Assembly: GCA_024213275.1 (NCBI GenBank)
Contig: JANAVG010000010.1
Coordinates: 62,001 to 126,000, forward strand
Reading direction: 5' to 3'
From: Rossellomorea sp. BNER
Lineage (GTDB): Bacteria; Bacillota; Bacilli; Bacillales; Bacillaceae_B
DNA: 64,000 bases
How positions within the stretch are numbered: the stretch's first letter is position 1; the number at the start of each line of letters is the position of its first letter. This document shows, in pieces, positions 8,852-17,357 of this stretch. The notes beneath the pieces were generated by a model. The model had not been told where the DNA came from and did no database searches. It worked only from the letters and a program-made list of their open reading frames with translations. A program made the position numbers and the translations under genes.

Positions 8852-9619
8852 ATGAAGAAATCATTCATTACACTAGCAACAGCAACAACTTTAACTATCA
8901 CAATGGGGGCTAGTGCATCAGCTCAACAGTATGAGGTACTAAAAGGAGATACGCTCTCCGGTATTTCTCAAGAATACGGAACTAGCGTCGAAAATCTCAT
9001 GAAGTGGAATAACCTATCAAACCATACAATTTATCCAGAACAAGAATTAACCGTATCTTCTAAAGAATTTTATACTGTTAAAAAAGGAGATACACTTTGG
9101 GGCATTTCTTCACAATACGGAATAACAGTAGATTCATTAATGTCATGGAATGCACTACATACAGATCTTATTCATCCAGGCGATGAGCTTGTCATCAACT
9201 TGGATCACAAGAAAGCACAACCGGTGAATGTTGAAGAGCAATCTGCTCCTTCTGAAACTACAGAGGAAGCTGCACCAGTTACAACAACTACTGATACAAA
9301 GGAAACACCAAAAGAAGAAACAACTGTAGCCAAAGAAATTACTGTTGAAGCTACAGCATATACAGCAAATTGTGATGGATGTTCAGGTACTACAGCAACA
9401 GGGGTAAATCTAAAAGAAAACCCTGATCAAAAAGTTATTGCAGTTGATCCAAATGTCATTCCATTAGGTTCAAAAGTTTACGTGGAAGGCTATGGGTATG
9501 CAACTGCTGAAGATACAGGTGGAGCAATTCAAGGGAATAAAATCGATGTTTTTATTCCATCAGAAGATGAAGCAATGGATTGGGGAAGACGTACTGTAAA
9601 TGTACAGATCATAGAATAG
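8852..9619 (+). CDS. Secreted LysM x2 / 3D-domain cell-wall protein
   Basis: A 255-residue secreted protein: signal peptide (residues 1-24, ending ASASA), two LysM repeats at about 26-70 and 74-118 for peptidoglycan binding, a Thr/Glu-rich linker, and a C-terminal 3D domain from about 165 (ATAYTA through AEDTGG to DVFIPS) with the three conserved Asp residues. 3D domains are related to MltA-type murein hydrolases. The layout is that of B. subtilis YocH, a WalRK-controlled autolysin. The SD is AAAAGGAGGATG. A paralogue with one LysM lies 475 bp downstream. Confidence 0.88.
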   Translation: MKKSFITLATATTLTITMGASASAQQYEVLKGDTLSGISQEYGTSVENLMKWNNLSNHTIYPEQELTVSSKEFYTVKKGDTLWGISSQYGITVDSLMSWNALHTDLIHPGDELVINLDHKKAQPVNVEEQSAPSETTEEAAPVTTTTDTKETPKEETTVAKEITVEATAYTANCDGCSGTTATGVNLKENPDQKVIAVDPNVIPLGSKVYVEGYGYATAEDTGGAIQGNKIDVFIPSEDEAMDWGRRTVNVQIIE

Positions 9620-9639
9620 ATAATTCATAGATAAAAAGA

Positions 9640-9667
9640 GTTCGCTTTTTTCGCGAACTCTTTTATC
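9640..9667 (+). terminator. Rho-independent terminator
   Basis: GATAAAAAGAGTTCGC pairs with GCGAACTCTTTTATC, 20 nt after the stop of the LysM-3D gene. Confidence 0.8.
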
Positions 9668-9981
9668 TATTTTATGGATGACCTTTCATAATCCAAATCA
9701 ACAAACAATTATAAACATTTACGCATTTTGAATAAATTTCGAAACACTATCAAATAGACTATCTTTTCCTCATTTTTCCTTCTAACGACCAAACTCAAAT
9801 TCAAGGGATATCTTTCCTTCACACATTATCGATAGATCAAGCAACATAAACAGTCACAATACATTCCCCATAAATCTATTATATTTTCCTTATACTGAAT
9901 AAAGACTTTTTCGAATATTTTATATACTAGTTTTATTGGAGCAATTTCATCATGTGTGAATAGTCCCCCATATTACATAGC
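9668..9981. other. Intergenic, no gene seen
   Basis: AT-rich sequence between the two 3D-domain genes. I see no plausible reading frame with a ribosome site. Confidence 0.5.
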
Positions 9982-9998
9982 TGTAATATAATTGTTAC
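9982..9998 (+). promoter_or_regulatory. WalR binding box
   Basis: TGTAAT-ATAAT-TGTTAC fits the WalR (YycF) consensus TGTWAH-N5-TGTWAH at every position, on the coding strand and upstream of the promoter, as expected for activation of a cell-wall hydrolase gene. Confidence 0.75.
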
Positions 9999-10013
9999 CT
10001 TCTGTACAAGTAT

Positions 10014-10042
10014 TTGTTATTGAATTGATATGCGACTATGTT
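10014..10042 (+). promoter_or_regulatory. Candidate sigma-A promoter
   Basis: TTGTTA, 17 nt, TATGTT. The -35 starts 16 nt after the WalR box, in a position suited to WalR activation of a weak promoter. Confidence 0.45.
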
Positions 10043-10093
10043 ACTATCAACTCTGTTGGTTTTAGTACAAGCCAATAAGGGAGGACTTTAAAA

Positions 10094-10672
10094 GTGAAAA
10101 AAGTATTATTTTCCATATTAACTTTCATATTTTTTATTGCCACTTTTAATAGTGAAATTCTTGCAAAGTCAGATAAAGAACAAAGCAAAAACAAACTCGA
10201 TAAATTTCATAATGTAGAAAAAGGGGATATATTATGGGAAATCGCAAATAGATATCATGTTTCAATCGAAAGTGTTGCGGAAAGACAAGAACTAATCGAA
10301 GACGACACTTTTGTAAATGTGGATGATACTAATGATTCATCGTCCAATAAACAGCAAAAAGCAAAAGAGGATCAAGTAATAAAAGAAGTAAATGTTACTG
10401 CAACAGCCTACACAGCTTATTGCGAAGGATGTATTGGAATTACAAAAACGGGGGTGGACTTACGTGCTAATCCTGATGCTAAGGTCATTGCCGTTGACCC
10501 AGATGTCATACCACTTGGCGCTAAAGTATATGTGGAAGGCTTTGGCTATGCTCGAGCAGAAGACACTGGGGGAGCGATTAAAGGAAATCGGATTGATATC
10601 TTTATTCCTACCGAAGAAAAAGCTCTAGAGTATGGTGTACGTGATATTAAAGTTCAAATTTTAGAAGAGTAA
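10094..10672 (+). CDS. Secreted LysM / 3D-domain cell-wall protein
   Basis: A 192-residue paralogue of the preceding gene, starting at GTG 10094 behind AGGGAGGAC. It has a signal peptide (about 1-24), one degenerate LysM (about 38-70, VEKGDILWEIANRYHVS), a short acidic linker and a 3D domain from about 100 with the same ATAYTAYCEGC...AEDTGG...DIFIPT order. The linker is shorter and the second LysM is missing. It probably trims peptidoglycan during growth. The perfect WalR box points to control by the essential WalRK cell-wall two-component system. Confidence 0.85.
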   Translation: MKKVLFSILTFIFFIATFNSEILAKSDKEQSKNKLDKFHNVEKGDILWEIANRYHVSIESVAERQELIEDDTFVNVDDTNDSSSNKQQKAKEDQVIKEVNVTATAYTAYCEGCIGITKTGVDLRANPDAKVIAVDPDVIPLGAKVYVEGFGYARAEDTGGAIKGNRIDIFIPTEEKALEYGVRDIKVQILEE

Positions 10673-10677
10673 TGATG

Positions 10678-10707
10678 AAGGATGGCCAAAAAGGTCATCC
10701 TTTTTTT
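10678..10707 (+). terminator. Rho-independent terminator
   Basis: AAGGATGGCC pairs with GGTCATCCTT, followed by Ts, just after the stop codon. Confidence 0.8.
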
Positions 10708-11061
10708 AAAATAAGATAAAATAAGGACTGTGAGATAAAGAAATCAGAATATCTTTCTTGCCCCTGACTTATTTAAAGAATCAATTAAAGGCTTCTTACA
10801 GCATACAGAAAGCTGTTAAGGAAACGATTCCACAAGCATTGAGAAAGAAATCCCAATAGCTGACGGGGGAGAGTGTACAGGGGCTATCCAAAAGAGAACC
10901 ACAACTTTAATATGGGGAAGAGACCATCAAAATATCTTCTATATATGGACAATCATTGGTTAGTACAGAAAGCCTTATGCAAATGCACTAAAGTTTTTAA
11001 AAGAATATTATTAAATCGACAAAAACCTTATCTAATTGAAGTTAAATGAAGGAGAAAAATT
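10708..11061. other. Intergenic with half-copy of repeat R2
   Basis: From 10880 to about 10950, GGGGCTATCCAAAAG and the AATATCTTCTATATATGGA stretch resemble one arm of the R2 palindrome. No gene is supported elsewhere in this gap. Confidence 0.4.
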
Positions 11062-11538
11062 TCAAGTTAGAACTTTTTCTAATAATAGTTCATCTCTAAT
11101 AGGGATTCCATGATCAGAAACGAATGGGATTTCTGGCTTAATTTCCCTGGCCTTATCAACTGCAAAAGGTATAATATTCACAATACGAAATCCCCGTTTC
11201 TGATAGAAAGTCAAGGCACGAATATTATCGTTAGTCGTTATTAATTTGATCCATTTAATATTATGAGATTTCGCTTCATTTTCTAAGCAGTTTAAAAGTT
11301 TTGTTCCAATACCATTATTTTCAACGATAGCATCTAGTGAAATAATCTCCCAATAATCATTATTTTTAAAATATGTAATGAGCCCTTTAATTTCGTTTTC
11401 TTCTATTATTAAAAAACCGGGTAAATCGATACAATTATATACACCTGTTGAGAGTACCATTTCAACGCTTCCCCAATTTTCTTCAAAGAATTTCCTTATT
11501 TTCCTCTTATCAAAATTTGATAAATCCGTGATAACCAT
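11062..11538 (-). CDS. GNAT-family N-acetyltransferase
   Basis: A 158-residue acetyl-CoA-dependent transferase starting at ATG 11538 behind TAGGAGGAAAT. The acetyl-CoA loop is visible as ENNGIGTKLLN (family pattern Q/RxxGxG/A) near residue 75, and the C-terminal motif B as NDNIRALTFYQKRGFR near 105. The extended end after the fold (to 158) is typical of many Bacillus members. The substrate is unknown. It is a single gene, convergent with the 3D-domain gene. Confidence 0.85.
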   Translation of the reverse strand: MVITDLSNFDKRKIRKFFEENWGSVEMVLSTGVYNCIDLPGFLIIEENEIKGLITYFKNNDYWEIISLDAIVENNGIGTKLLNCLENEAKSHNIKWIKLITTNDNIRALTFYQKRGFRIVNIIPFAVDKAREIKPEIPFVSDHGIPIRDELLLEKVLT

Positions 11539-11735
11539 TTTATTTCCTCCTATTTTTTAACGCTTCCTTCTAGGTCTATAGAATCATTTTATACGTTTCA
11601 TCAATGGAACTCAACGATTTTATAGAGGTATGAATTAATGCTTACAAACAAACAATAATCTGGAAAGTATAGCGAAAATGCATAAACAAAATCCTTGCAT
11701 CATAAAGAATACTTCTGTTAGGGTTAAGAATGTTG

Positions 11736-11761
11736 GTTTAATAATGGAAAATTACGGGTAC
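11736..11761 (+). promoter_or_regulatory. Sigma-B promoter of opuD
   Basis: GTTTAA, 14 nt, GGGTAC: eleven of twelve positions match the sigma-B consensus. It lies about 95 nt before the start codon. It suggests induction of betaine uptake by general stress. Confidence 0.65.
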
Positions 11762-11856
11762 ATTACATAAGTATTTCATCTCGTAATAATAACCCCAACA
11801 TACTCCACTTCCCATGTGCATTAACCCAAAATCAAAGAAATAGAAAGGAGAATTTC

Positions 11857-13389
11857 ATGAAGAGGATTTCCAACGTTTTTTGGATTACAATTGCAATTGT
11901 ATTAGTCGCAGTTGTTTTTGGAGTAGCTGCTCCAAATAGCTTCCAAGAAGTAACTGCAAACATCCAAACCTTTATTACGTCGACGTTCGGTTGGTATTAT
12001 CTTATTTTAGTTACAGCAATTGTGATTTTCTGTTTATTTTTAATTATTAGCCCGATAGGAACAATTAGATTGGGAAAACCTGATGAAAAACCAGAGTATT
12101 CAACAATTACTTGGTTTGCCATGTTATTTAGTGCAGGGATGGGAATTGGATTAGTATTCTGGGGAGCTGCTGAGCCATTGTCACATTTTAATACTCCACC
12201 GTTGGCAGAGGGAGAAACAAATGCAGCATTTAAGGAAGCCATGCGCTATACATTCTTCCACTGGGGATTACACGCCTGGGGAATTTATGCCATTGTTGCC
12301 TTAGCATTAGCTTACTTTAAGTTCCGTAAAGATGAGCCTGGTTTAATATCCTCAACGTTACGACCATTATTTGGAGATAAAGTGAACGGACCCCTAGGTA
12401 CAATTGTTGATGTTTTAGCGGTTTTTGCCACAGTAGTAGGAGTCGCCACTACATTAGGATTTGGAGCCAAACAAATTAATGGAGGATTAACCTATTTATT
12501 TGGAATCCCGAATAATTTTACCGTGTGGGTTATCATCGTTGCCATAGTGACTGTTTTATTTTTGGCTTCTGCATGGTCTGGATTGAGCAAAGGAATTAAG
12601 TACCTTAGCAATGCAAATATGGTGCTTGCAATAGCACTTCTTGTATTAATGTTTATTGTAGGACCAACATTACTAATTTTGAATATCTTCACAGATACTC
12701 TTGGTTCATACATTCAAAATATCATTCAAATGAGTTTCCGAATTGCACCATTAAATGATGAACATCAAGACTGGATTAATGGATGGACGATTTTCTATTG
12801 GGCATGGTGGATTTCCTGGTCACCATTTGTTGGGATTTTCATTGCACGTGTTTCTCGTGGGCGAACGATTAGAGAATTTTTATTCGGTGTCTTATTGATG
12901 CCATCACTAGTAAGCTTTATTTGGTTTGCTACATTTGGGACTGCTGCCATCGATATTCAACAATCTGGAATTTTCGATTTGTCCCAAATAGAACTTACTG
13001 AAGAGGTATTGTTTGCTGTATTCAATCAACTACCATGGTCAGCTTTACTTTCTATCGTGGCGGTTATTCTTGTGGGTACATTCTTTATCACCTCAGCAGA
13101 TTCAGCAACATTCGTACTTGGTATGCAAACAACCCATGGATCATTAAATCCACCGAATTCTGTAAAATTAACATGGGGGATCGCTCAATCCTCCGTAGCT
13201 CTAATCTTACTCTATAGCGGTGGACTACAGGCTTTACAAAATGCATTGATTGCCGCAGCCTTCCCATTTTCATTTATAATGATCTTAATGATGATATCGT
13301 TGTATCGATCATTAATCAAAGAGAAAAAAGAATTAGGTCTGTATATTAAGCCAAAACCGCGTAAGAAAACCGAAAAAATTAAATCTTAA
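11857..13389 (+). CDS. opuD: BCCT glycine betaine transporter
   Basis: A 510-residue BCCT-family carrier with twelve predicted membrane helices. The family signature [14 protein letters not shown] lies near residue 90, and the Trp-rich substrate region ([32 protein letters not shown]) near 310. BCCT proteins import glycine betaine or related trimethylammonium osmolytes with sodium. The C-terminal tail is short and highly positive (KKEKKELG...[11 protein letters not shown]), typical for osmosensing members. The start is ATG 11857 behind GAAAGGAGAA, downstream of a sigma-B promoter and upstream of a strong terminator, so it is a single-gene unit. Confidence 0.9.
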   Translation: MKRISNVFWITIAIVLVAVVFGVAAPNSFQEVTANIQTFITSTFGWYYLILVTAIVIFCLFLIISPIGTIRLGKPDEKPEYSTITWFAMLFSAGMGIGLVFWGAAEPLSHFNTPPLAEGETNAAFKEAMRYTFFHWGLHAWGIYAIVALALAYFKFRKDEPGLISSTLRPLFGDKVNGPLGTIVDVLAVFATVVGVATTLGFGAKQINGGLTYLFGIPNNFTVWVIIVAIVTVLFLASAWSGLSKGIKYLSNANMVLAIALLVLMFIVGPTLLILNIFTDTLGSYIQNIIQMSFRIAPLNDEHQDWINGWTIFYWAWWISWSPFVGIFIARVSRGRTIREFLFGVLLMPSLVSFIWFATFGTAAIDIQQSGIFDLSQIELTEEVLFAVFNQLPWSALLSIVAVILVGTFFITSADSATFVLGMQTTHGSLNPPNSVKLTWGIAQSSVALILLYSGGLQALQNALIAAAFPFSFIMILMMISLYRSLIKEKKELGLYIKPKPRKKTEKIKS

Positions 13390-13399
13390 TTTCAATTTT

Positions 13400-13440
13400 A
13401 AAAAAACGTCTAGTCAGTTTCTAGGCGTTTTTTATTTTTT
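13400..13440 (+). terminator. Rho-independent terminator after opuD
   Basis: AAAACGTCTAG pairs with CTAGGCGTTTT, followed by a long T-run. Confidence 0.85.
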
Positions 13441-13475
13441 TCAGGATTTGATTTAGTCATTTAACTTGTACCAAA

Positions 13476-13484
13476 CATACAGTA
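13476..13484 (+). promoter_or_regulatory. Sigma-K-type -10 element
   Basis: CATACAGTA fits the sigma-K -10 pattern CATANNNTA, 30 nt before the YjcZ-type start. No good -35 is seen, so mother-cell control is an inference. Confidence 0.4.
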
Positions 13485-13514
13485 TAACAGTCTGTAAGAT
13501 ATGGAGGTGACATT

Positions 13515-13631
13515 ATGGGCTACTATGGTTACGGATACGGAAGTGGTTATGGTGGAGGTTATGGCGGCAGTTTTGTGTTAATTGTCGTTTTATTCATTCT
13601 TTTAATAATTGTTGGGGCTGCTTATTTATAG
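13515..13631 (+). CDS. YjcZ-family sporulation peptide
   Basis: A 38-residue peptide, ATG 13515 behind ATGGAGGTGAC. The first half is a Gly/Tyr repeat ([17 protein letters not shown]) and the second a single membrane helix ([16 protein letters not shown]). This two-part make-up defines the YjcZ family of small Bacillus sporulation proteins. It is easily missed because of its length. A mother-cell-type -10 lies upstream. A weak hairpin with a T-run follows near 13670-13710. Confidence 0.85.
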   Translation: MGYYGYGYGSGYGGGYGGSFVLIVVLFILLIIVGAAYL

Positions 13632-13779
13632 GATACACCAAATAAATTAAACCGCGGGTCGTCAACGATTTTGGAGGTCTTCTGTTTTTAGGGAAACCTC
13701 TCTTTTTTTCATTATTCTTGTCATGTTATGCTTATTTTTACTAAAATAGATTTGACACTAGTGAAGATAGGGGATAGGC

Positions 13780-14409
13780 ATGCCGACAAAACAGAAAAAG
13801 AAAAGTTATCGAAAGAAAGGTTCACCTATTAAAATATTATTAATACCGATAGTCATCTTGGGTCTATATATGTTGTTATATAATGGCTTCACCTCCTATC
13901 AACAGATTTCAGATGAAGGAAAAGAAGAGATTCCACCAGAATACATTCCTATCTATAAAGCAGCAGAGAAAGAGTATGGTGTTCCTTGGAACCTATTAGC
14001 TGCACATCACCGGGTTGAGACAAGATTTTCACAAATGGACACTATGATATCCCCAGTTGGAGCAGAAGGTCACCTTCAGTTCATGCCATGTACATTTGTA
14101 GGCTGGTCACACCCAACCTGTAGTGGTCTTGGCAAAGGGAATATATCAGATGAAGAAAAAACAAATCCGGAAACCATTAAAAAATATGGCGGTTATGGAG
14201 TAGATGCCAATGGCGATGGAGTAGCAGATCCATGGGACATTGAAGATGCAATATTTAGCGCAGCTTATTATTTATCATTAAATGGAGCTGCAGAAGGTGA
14301 TATTGAACGTGCTGTTTTTGCTTATAACCATAGTGATGAATATGTTGAGGATGTATTATATTTTGCTGAAAAGTATCTGGAACAAACAGAAAAATCCTCT
14401 TCTATGTAA
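13780..14409 (+). CDS. Membrane-anchored lytic transglycosylase
   Basis: A 209-residue protein with a lysine-rich N-terminus and one membrane anchor (about 18-40), then an extracellular SLT/lysozyme-like domain. The catalytic Glu is in AAHHRVETRFS near residue 90, followed by SPVGAEGHLQFMPCTFVGW, the C.GLGKG loop, GGYGVDANGDGVADP and AVFAYNHSDEYV, the standard order for this Bacillus transglycosylase group. It cleaves peptidoglycan glycan strands at the outer membrane face. Two conserved cysteines (MPCTF, PTCSG) could form a disulfide. It is a single gene, followed by repeat R2 copy B. Confidence 0.85.
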   Translation: MPTKQKKKSYRKKGSPIKILLIPIVILGLYMLLYNGFTSYQQISDEGKEEIPPEYIPIYKAAEKEYGVPWNLLAAHHRVETRFSQMDTMISPVGAEGHLQFMPCTFVGWSHPTCSGLGKGNISDEEKTNPETIKKYGGYGVDANGDGVADPWDIEDAIFSAAYYLSLNGAAEGDIERAVFAYNHSDEYVEDVLYFAEKYLEQTEKSSSM

Positions 14410-14411
14410 AA

Positions 14412-14538
14412 AGAAACCGTCTCAACACTAAGGTGTCAGGACCCTAACTCCAATATATCGAAGAAACCCACAAAATTTTCGATATATATGGAAGTACAAT
14501 ATGGTTCCGGACATCTTGTGTACAGACAGCTTTTTTAA
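14412..14538. repeat. Palindromic intergenic repeat R2, copy B
   Basis: Inner arms ATATATCGAA / TTCGATATAT and the outer GGTGTCAGGACC / GGTTCCGGACATC match the R2 plan; it ends in a T-run and may terminate the transglycosylase gene. Confidence 0.65.
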
Positions 14539-14575
14539 TCTCGCGTAATGTCTCCTTTAATAGGAATCTGTTATA

Positions 14576-14833
14576 TCAATGTCTATTTTTTCTCAAATTT
14601 CTTAAAATGAAACTCAAGATAAATACAAAAATGATGGCACCGATTAACGCTGGAATAGCAGCCATACCAGCTATATTAGGTCCAAAATCACCAAAAATTA
14701 TACCACCCAGCCATGCACCAATAATTCCCGCAATGATATTCCCAATCACTCCACCTGGTATGTCTCTTCCTAATATAAGTCCCGCTAACCAACCAATTAC
14801 TCCACCGACTATTAAATATAAAATAAACCCCAT
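14576..14833 (-). CDS. GlsB/YeaQ/YmgE-family membrane protein
   Basis: An 85-residue protein of three membrane helices. The ATG at 14833 is chosen because AGGAGGT precedes it; a further upstream ATG at 14881 lacks one. Glycine-rich signature GGVIGWLAGLILG and GVIGNIIAGIIGAWLGG are typical of this family of small stress-linked membrane proteins (transglycosylase-associated family). No molecular function is established. Confidence 0.85.
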   Translation of the reverse strand: MGFILYLIVGGVIGWLAGLILGRDIPGGVIGNIIAGIIGAWLGGIIFGDFGPNIAGMAAIPALIGAIIFVFILSFILRNLRKNRH

Positions 14834-14995
14834 TGTATTACCTCCTAAATTATTTTTAAATATAATATTCACTATAATCATAGATTATAAACATGCATTG
14901 AACTTGTCGTGGCTCATTTGGAATTCTTCCCCTTTTACAGAGTCATTTATTCTTGATATGATAGGATTTTGTTAATAAGAGGGGAGGTTTCTAGA

Positions 14996-17239
14996 GTGGC
15001 TCAGAATCATTTCACGGATTGGAAAAAAGCTTTAAGTCAAGAAATAGCTGAAATGAAGCGTAAACAAAATAGTGGTATTCCAGTTGTTTCTGGATTTTGT
15101 TTGTCTAAACGTGAGAATTTCTCAACCTATTGGTTACAGCTCTATTATTCTGTATCCTTCCCAGAAGGTGTATCCATTTTATTAGAAATAAATAATCGCA
15201 GATTTGAGGGTACCGTTTTATCATCTGAGGGAAAAGATCTAATTGTTGAATTACAAAGTAATATCGGGACAAATATAGAGAAATGTATGATCTTTAATGA
15301 ACCTTGGGAGCTTCTTGAACAACTCATTCACCGACTAGAGGAAATTGAAAAAAGTGACCGAAAAAAAAACATCGTTAATACGCTTCTAAATCCATCCCGG
15401 GAAACCATTCATCCAATACATAAAATAAAAAATACATTGCACGAAGCATATCTACGTTCAAAATATAATGAAGTTACTTATATTTGGGGTCCTCCTGGTA
15501 CGGGAAAAACATACACTCTTGCCAGAACAGCCGCTTATCATTACGGGGAAGGGAAGAAGGTCTTGATCCTTTCACATAGTAATGCGGCCGTTGATGTACT
15601 GCTACTAGAAATGAGTTCATTTTTGAAAGAGAAGGAGAAATGGAAAAGCGGGGAAATCGTCCGTTATGGGGCGTCAATGAAAGAAGAAATAAGGGATGAA
15701 CCTGACCTATTGCTACAGTTTATAATTGAAAAAGAACATCCACAATATCAAGAGAAAAGAAAAAAATTAGAAAGAAACCGGAGAATATTAAAAAAAAGAA
15801 TACATAAAAGTGTCAATCAAACCGATTCTAAACGTTTAACGAAAGTGGAGCTTGAACTTCAGAAAATACGTGAAAAACTAAAGAGAAAGGAAGCCGAATT
15901 TATCCAAGATGCAAAAGTGATTGCAACCACCCTTTCAAAGGCTGCGATTGATCCTATTCTTTACGAAAATGAATTTGATATCGTGATAATCGACGAAGCA
16001 AGTATGGCATATGTACCTCAAATCGGATTCGCCTCGACTTTGGCAAAGAATGCAATTGTGTGTGGGGATTTTATGCAATTACCACCCATCGCCATTTCGA
16101 GACATCCTTTAGTTCAATATTGGTTAAGGGAAGACATCTTTCATCGATCTGATGTAACCCAAAATATAAATCAAGGAGCACTTCATCCTCAATTAATGGT
16201 TCTTCCTTTACAAAGAAGAATGCATCCTGATATTTCTAAGTTCACTAACCAATACATCTATCATAACCAAGTAGGCGATCATCCAAATGTTTTTTCCTGG
16301 AGAGAAAATATTACAATCTCCGCTCCTTTTGAAGGAGAGGCTGCCGTTCTTTTTTCAACAGGAACTGCCAATTGGCGATGTCACAAGGAAAAAGGATCTC
16401 GGTTTAACATTCTTTCTAGTTTAATTTCTCTGCAGTTAATATTAATTAGTCATGCTCACGGAAATACTTCAATTGGTTATGCAACTCCATATCGTGCACA
16501 ATCACAATGGATGAAGGAGTTATTGCAAGTATTTCTAAAGGAAAAAGAGAGGGATAACGAGGCACATGTATACTGTTCAACTGTTCATAAGTTTCAAGGA
16601 TCAGAGAGAGATGTCATTCTTTTTGATACTGTGGATAGTTTTCCTCAGGAAAGACCTGGAGCCCTCTTTGTAAATCAAGCAAGCGAGCGATTAATTAATG
16701 TGGCGATGACAAGAGCTAAAGGAAAATTCATTTGTGTTTCGGATCCTAGTTACTTATCGAGAAAATTATCTTCACAAAAACCAATCATGAAGCTAGTTCA
16801 TTATTTAAAAGATGAAGCAATTTATGAAGATACTCTCAATAGGATGAATGTTTTTAGAACATCTTATTCTCGTAGACTTCGTTGGTTCGAAAATAGTGAT
16901 TTAGTTAAGCTTAAGAAAGATTTACTAGCAAGTAAAAATAAAATCATTTTGTCCTTGAAAAGTATGGAGGATCTTCCAAGCGGTATATGGGAGATATTAA
17001 GTAAGCGGGAAGGAGAAGTACAAATTAATATTTATGGAATGCAAGAAACTAGAATACCGTTAAAAAACTATATCTATCACGAAAAATATCGAATACCTTT
17101 TATAGCATTAGACGACAAAGTGATGTGGTTTGGAGATGGGTTAAATAGAAATTCAAATTCAGCATTTCCTTTTTTAGCAAGGGTTTTTTCAACTAAGATC
17201 TTCCACCATTTTATTAATCTATTACAAAATGCTGATTAA
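14996..17239 (+). CDS. SF1 DNA2/NAM7-type helicase with PLD-like C-terminus
   Basis: The GTG at 14996 is chosen because AGGGGAGG lies 8 nt before it (747 residues). An N-terminal region of about 150 residues precedes the helicase core: Walker A GPPGTGKT near 165, HSNAAVD (Ia), IIDEAS (II) near 335, GDFMQLPP (III), LQRRMHP (IV), TVHKFQGSE (V) and VAMTRAK (VI) near 570. These are the motifs of Upf1/DNA2-like superfamily 1B enzymes. A charged coiled-coil insert lies between Ia and II. The last 130 residues end in HEKYRIPFIALDDKVMWFGDG, which resembles one half of a phospholipase D HxK...D...G motif. It probably unwinds DNA or RNA; the biological role is unknown. Confidence 0.8.
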   Translation: MAQNHFTDWKKALSQEIAEMKRKQNSGIPVVSGFCLSKRENFSTYWLQLYYSVSFPEGVSILLEINNRRFEGTVLSSEGKDLIVELQSNIGTNIEKCMIFNEPWELLEQLIHRLEEIEKSDRKKNIVNTLLNPSRETIHPIHKIKNTLHEAYLRSKYNEVTYIWGPPGTGKTYTLARTAAYHYGEGKKVLILSHSNAAVDVLLLEMSSFLKEKEKWKSGEIVRYGASMKEEIRDEPDLLLQFIIEKEHPQYQEKRKKLERNRRILKKRIHKSVNQTDSKRLTKVELELQKIREKLKRKEAEFIQDAKVIATTLSKAAIDPILYENEFDIVIIDEASMAYVPQIGFASTLAKNAIVCGDFMQLPPIAISRHPLVQYWLREDIFHRSDVTQNINQGALHPQLMVLPLQRRMHPDISKFTNQYIYHNQVGDHPNVFSWRENITISAPFEGEAAVLFSTGTANWRCHKEKGSRFNILSSLISLQLILISHAHGNTSIGYATPYRAQSQWMKELLQVFLKEKERDNEAHVYCSTVHKFQGSERDVILFDTVDSFPQERPGALFVNQASERLINVAMTRAKGKFICVSDPSYLSRKLSSQKPIMKLVHYLKDEAIYEDTLNRMNVFRTSYSRRLRWFENSDLVKLKKDLLASKNKIILSLKSMEDLPSGIWEILSKREGEVQINIYGMQETRIPLKNYIYHEKYRIPFIALDDKVMWFGDGLNRNSNSAFPFLARVFSTKIFHHFINLLQNAD

Positions 17240-17246
17240 TAGCTAT

Positions 17247-17352
17247 ATTGAGAATGACCCGTAGGTATCTGGAACCGCATTCATTATCAAGCGATATAAT
17301 AATTATCTTTATATTGAATTGCTGGTTCCTGATCCCTGTTTTTGGGTCAAAC
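17247..17352. repeat. Palindromic intergenic repeat R2, copy C
   Basis: TGACCC/GGGTCA outer arms, TATCTGGAACC/GGTTCCTGATC middle arms and an AT-rich centre. It lies between convergent helicase and selD genes. Confidence 0.65.
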
Positions 17353-17357
17353 TCATT

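Noticed and set aside
10750..10880. Possible coding remnant reading LKASYSIQKAVKETIPQALR
   Set aside because: Only about 30 codons are open and I could not tie it to a family; too weak to call a pseudogene.
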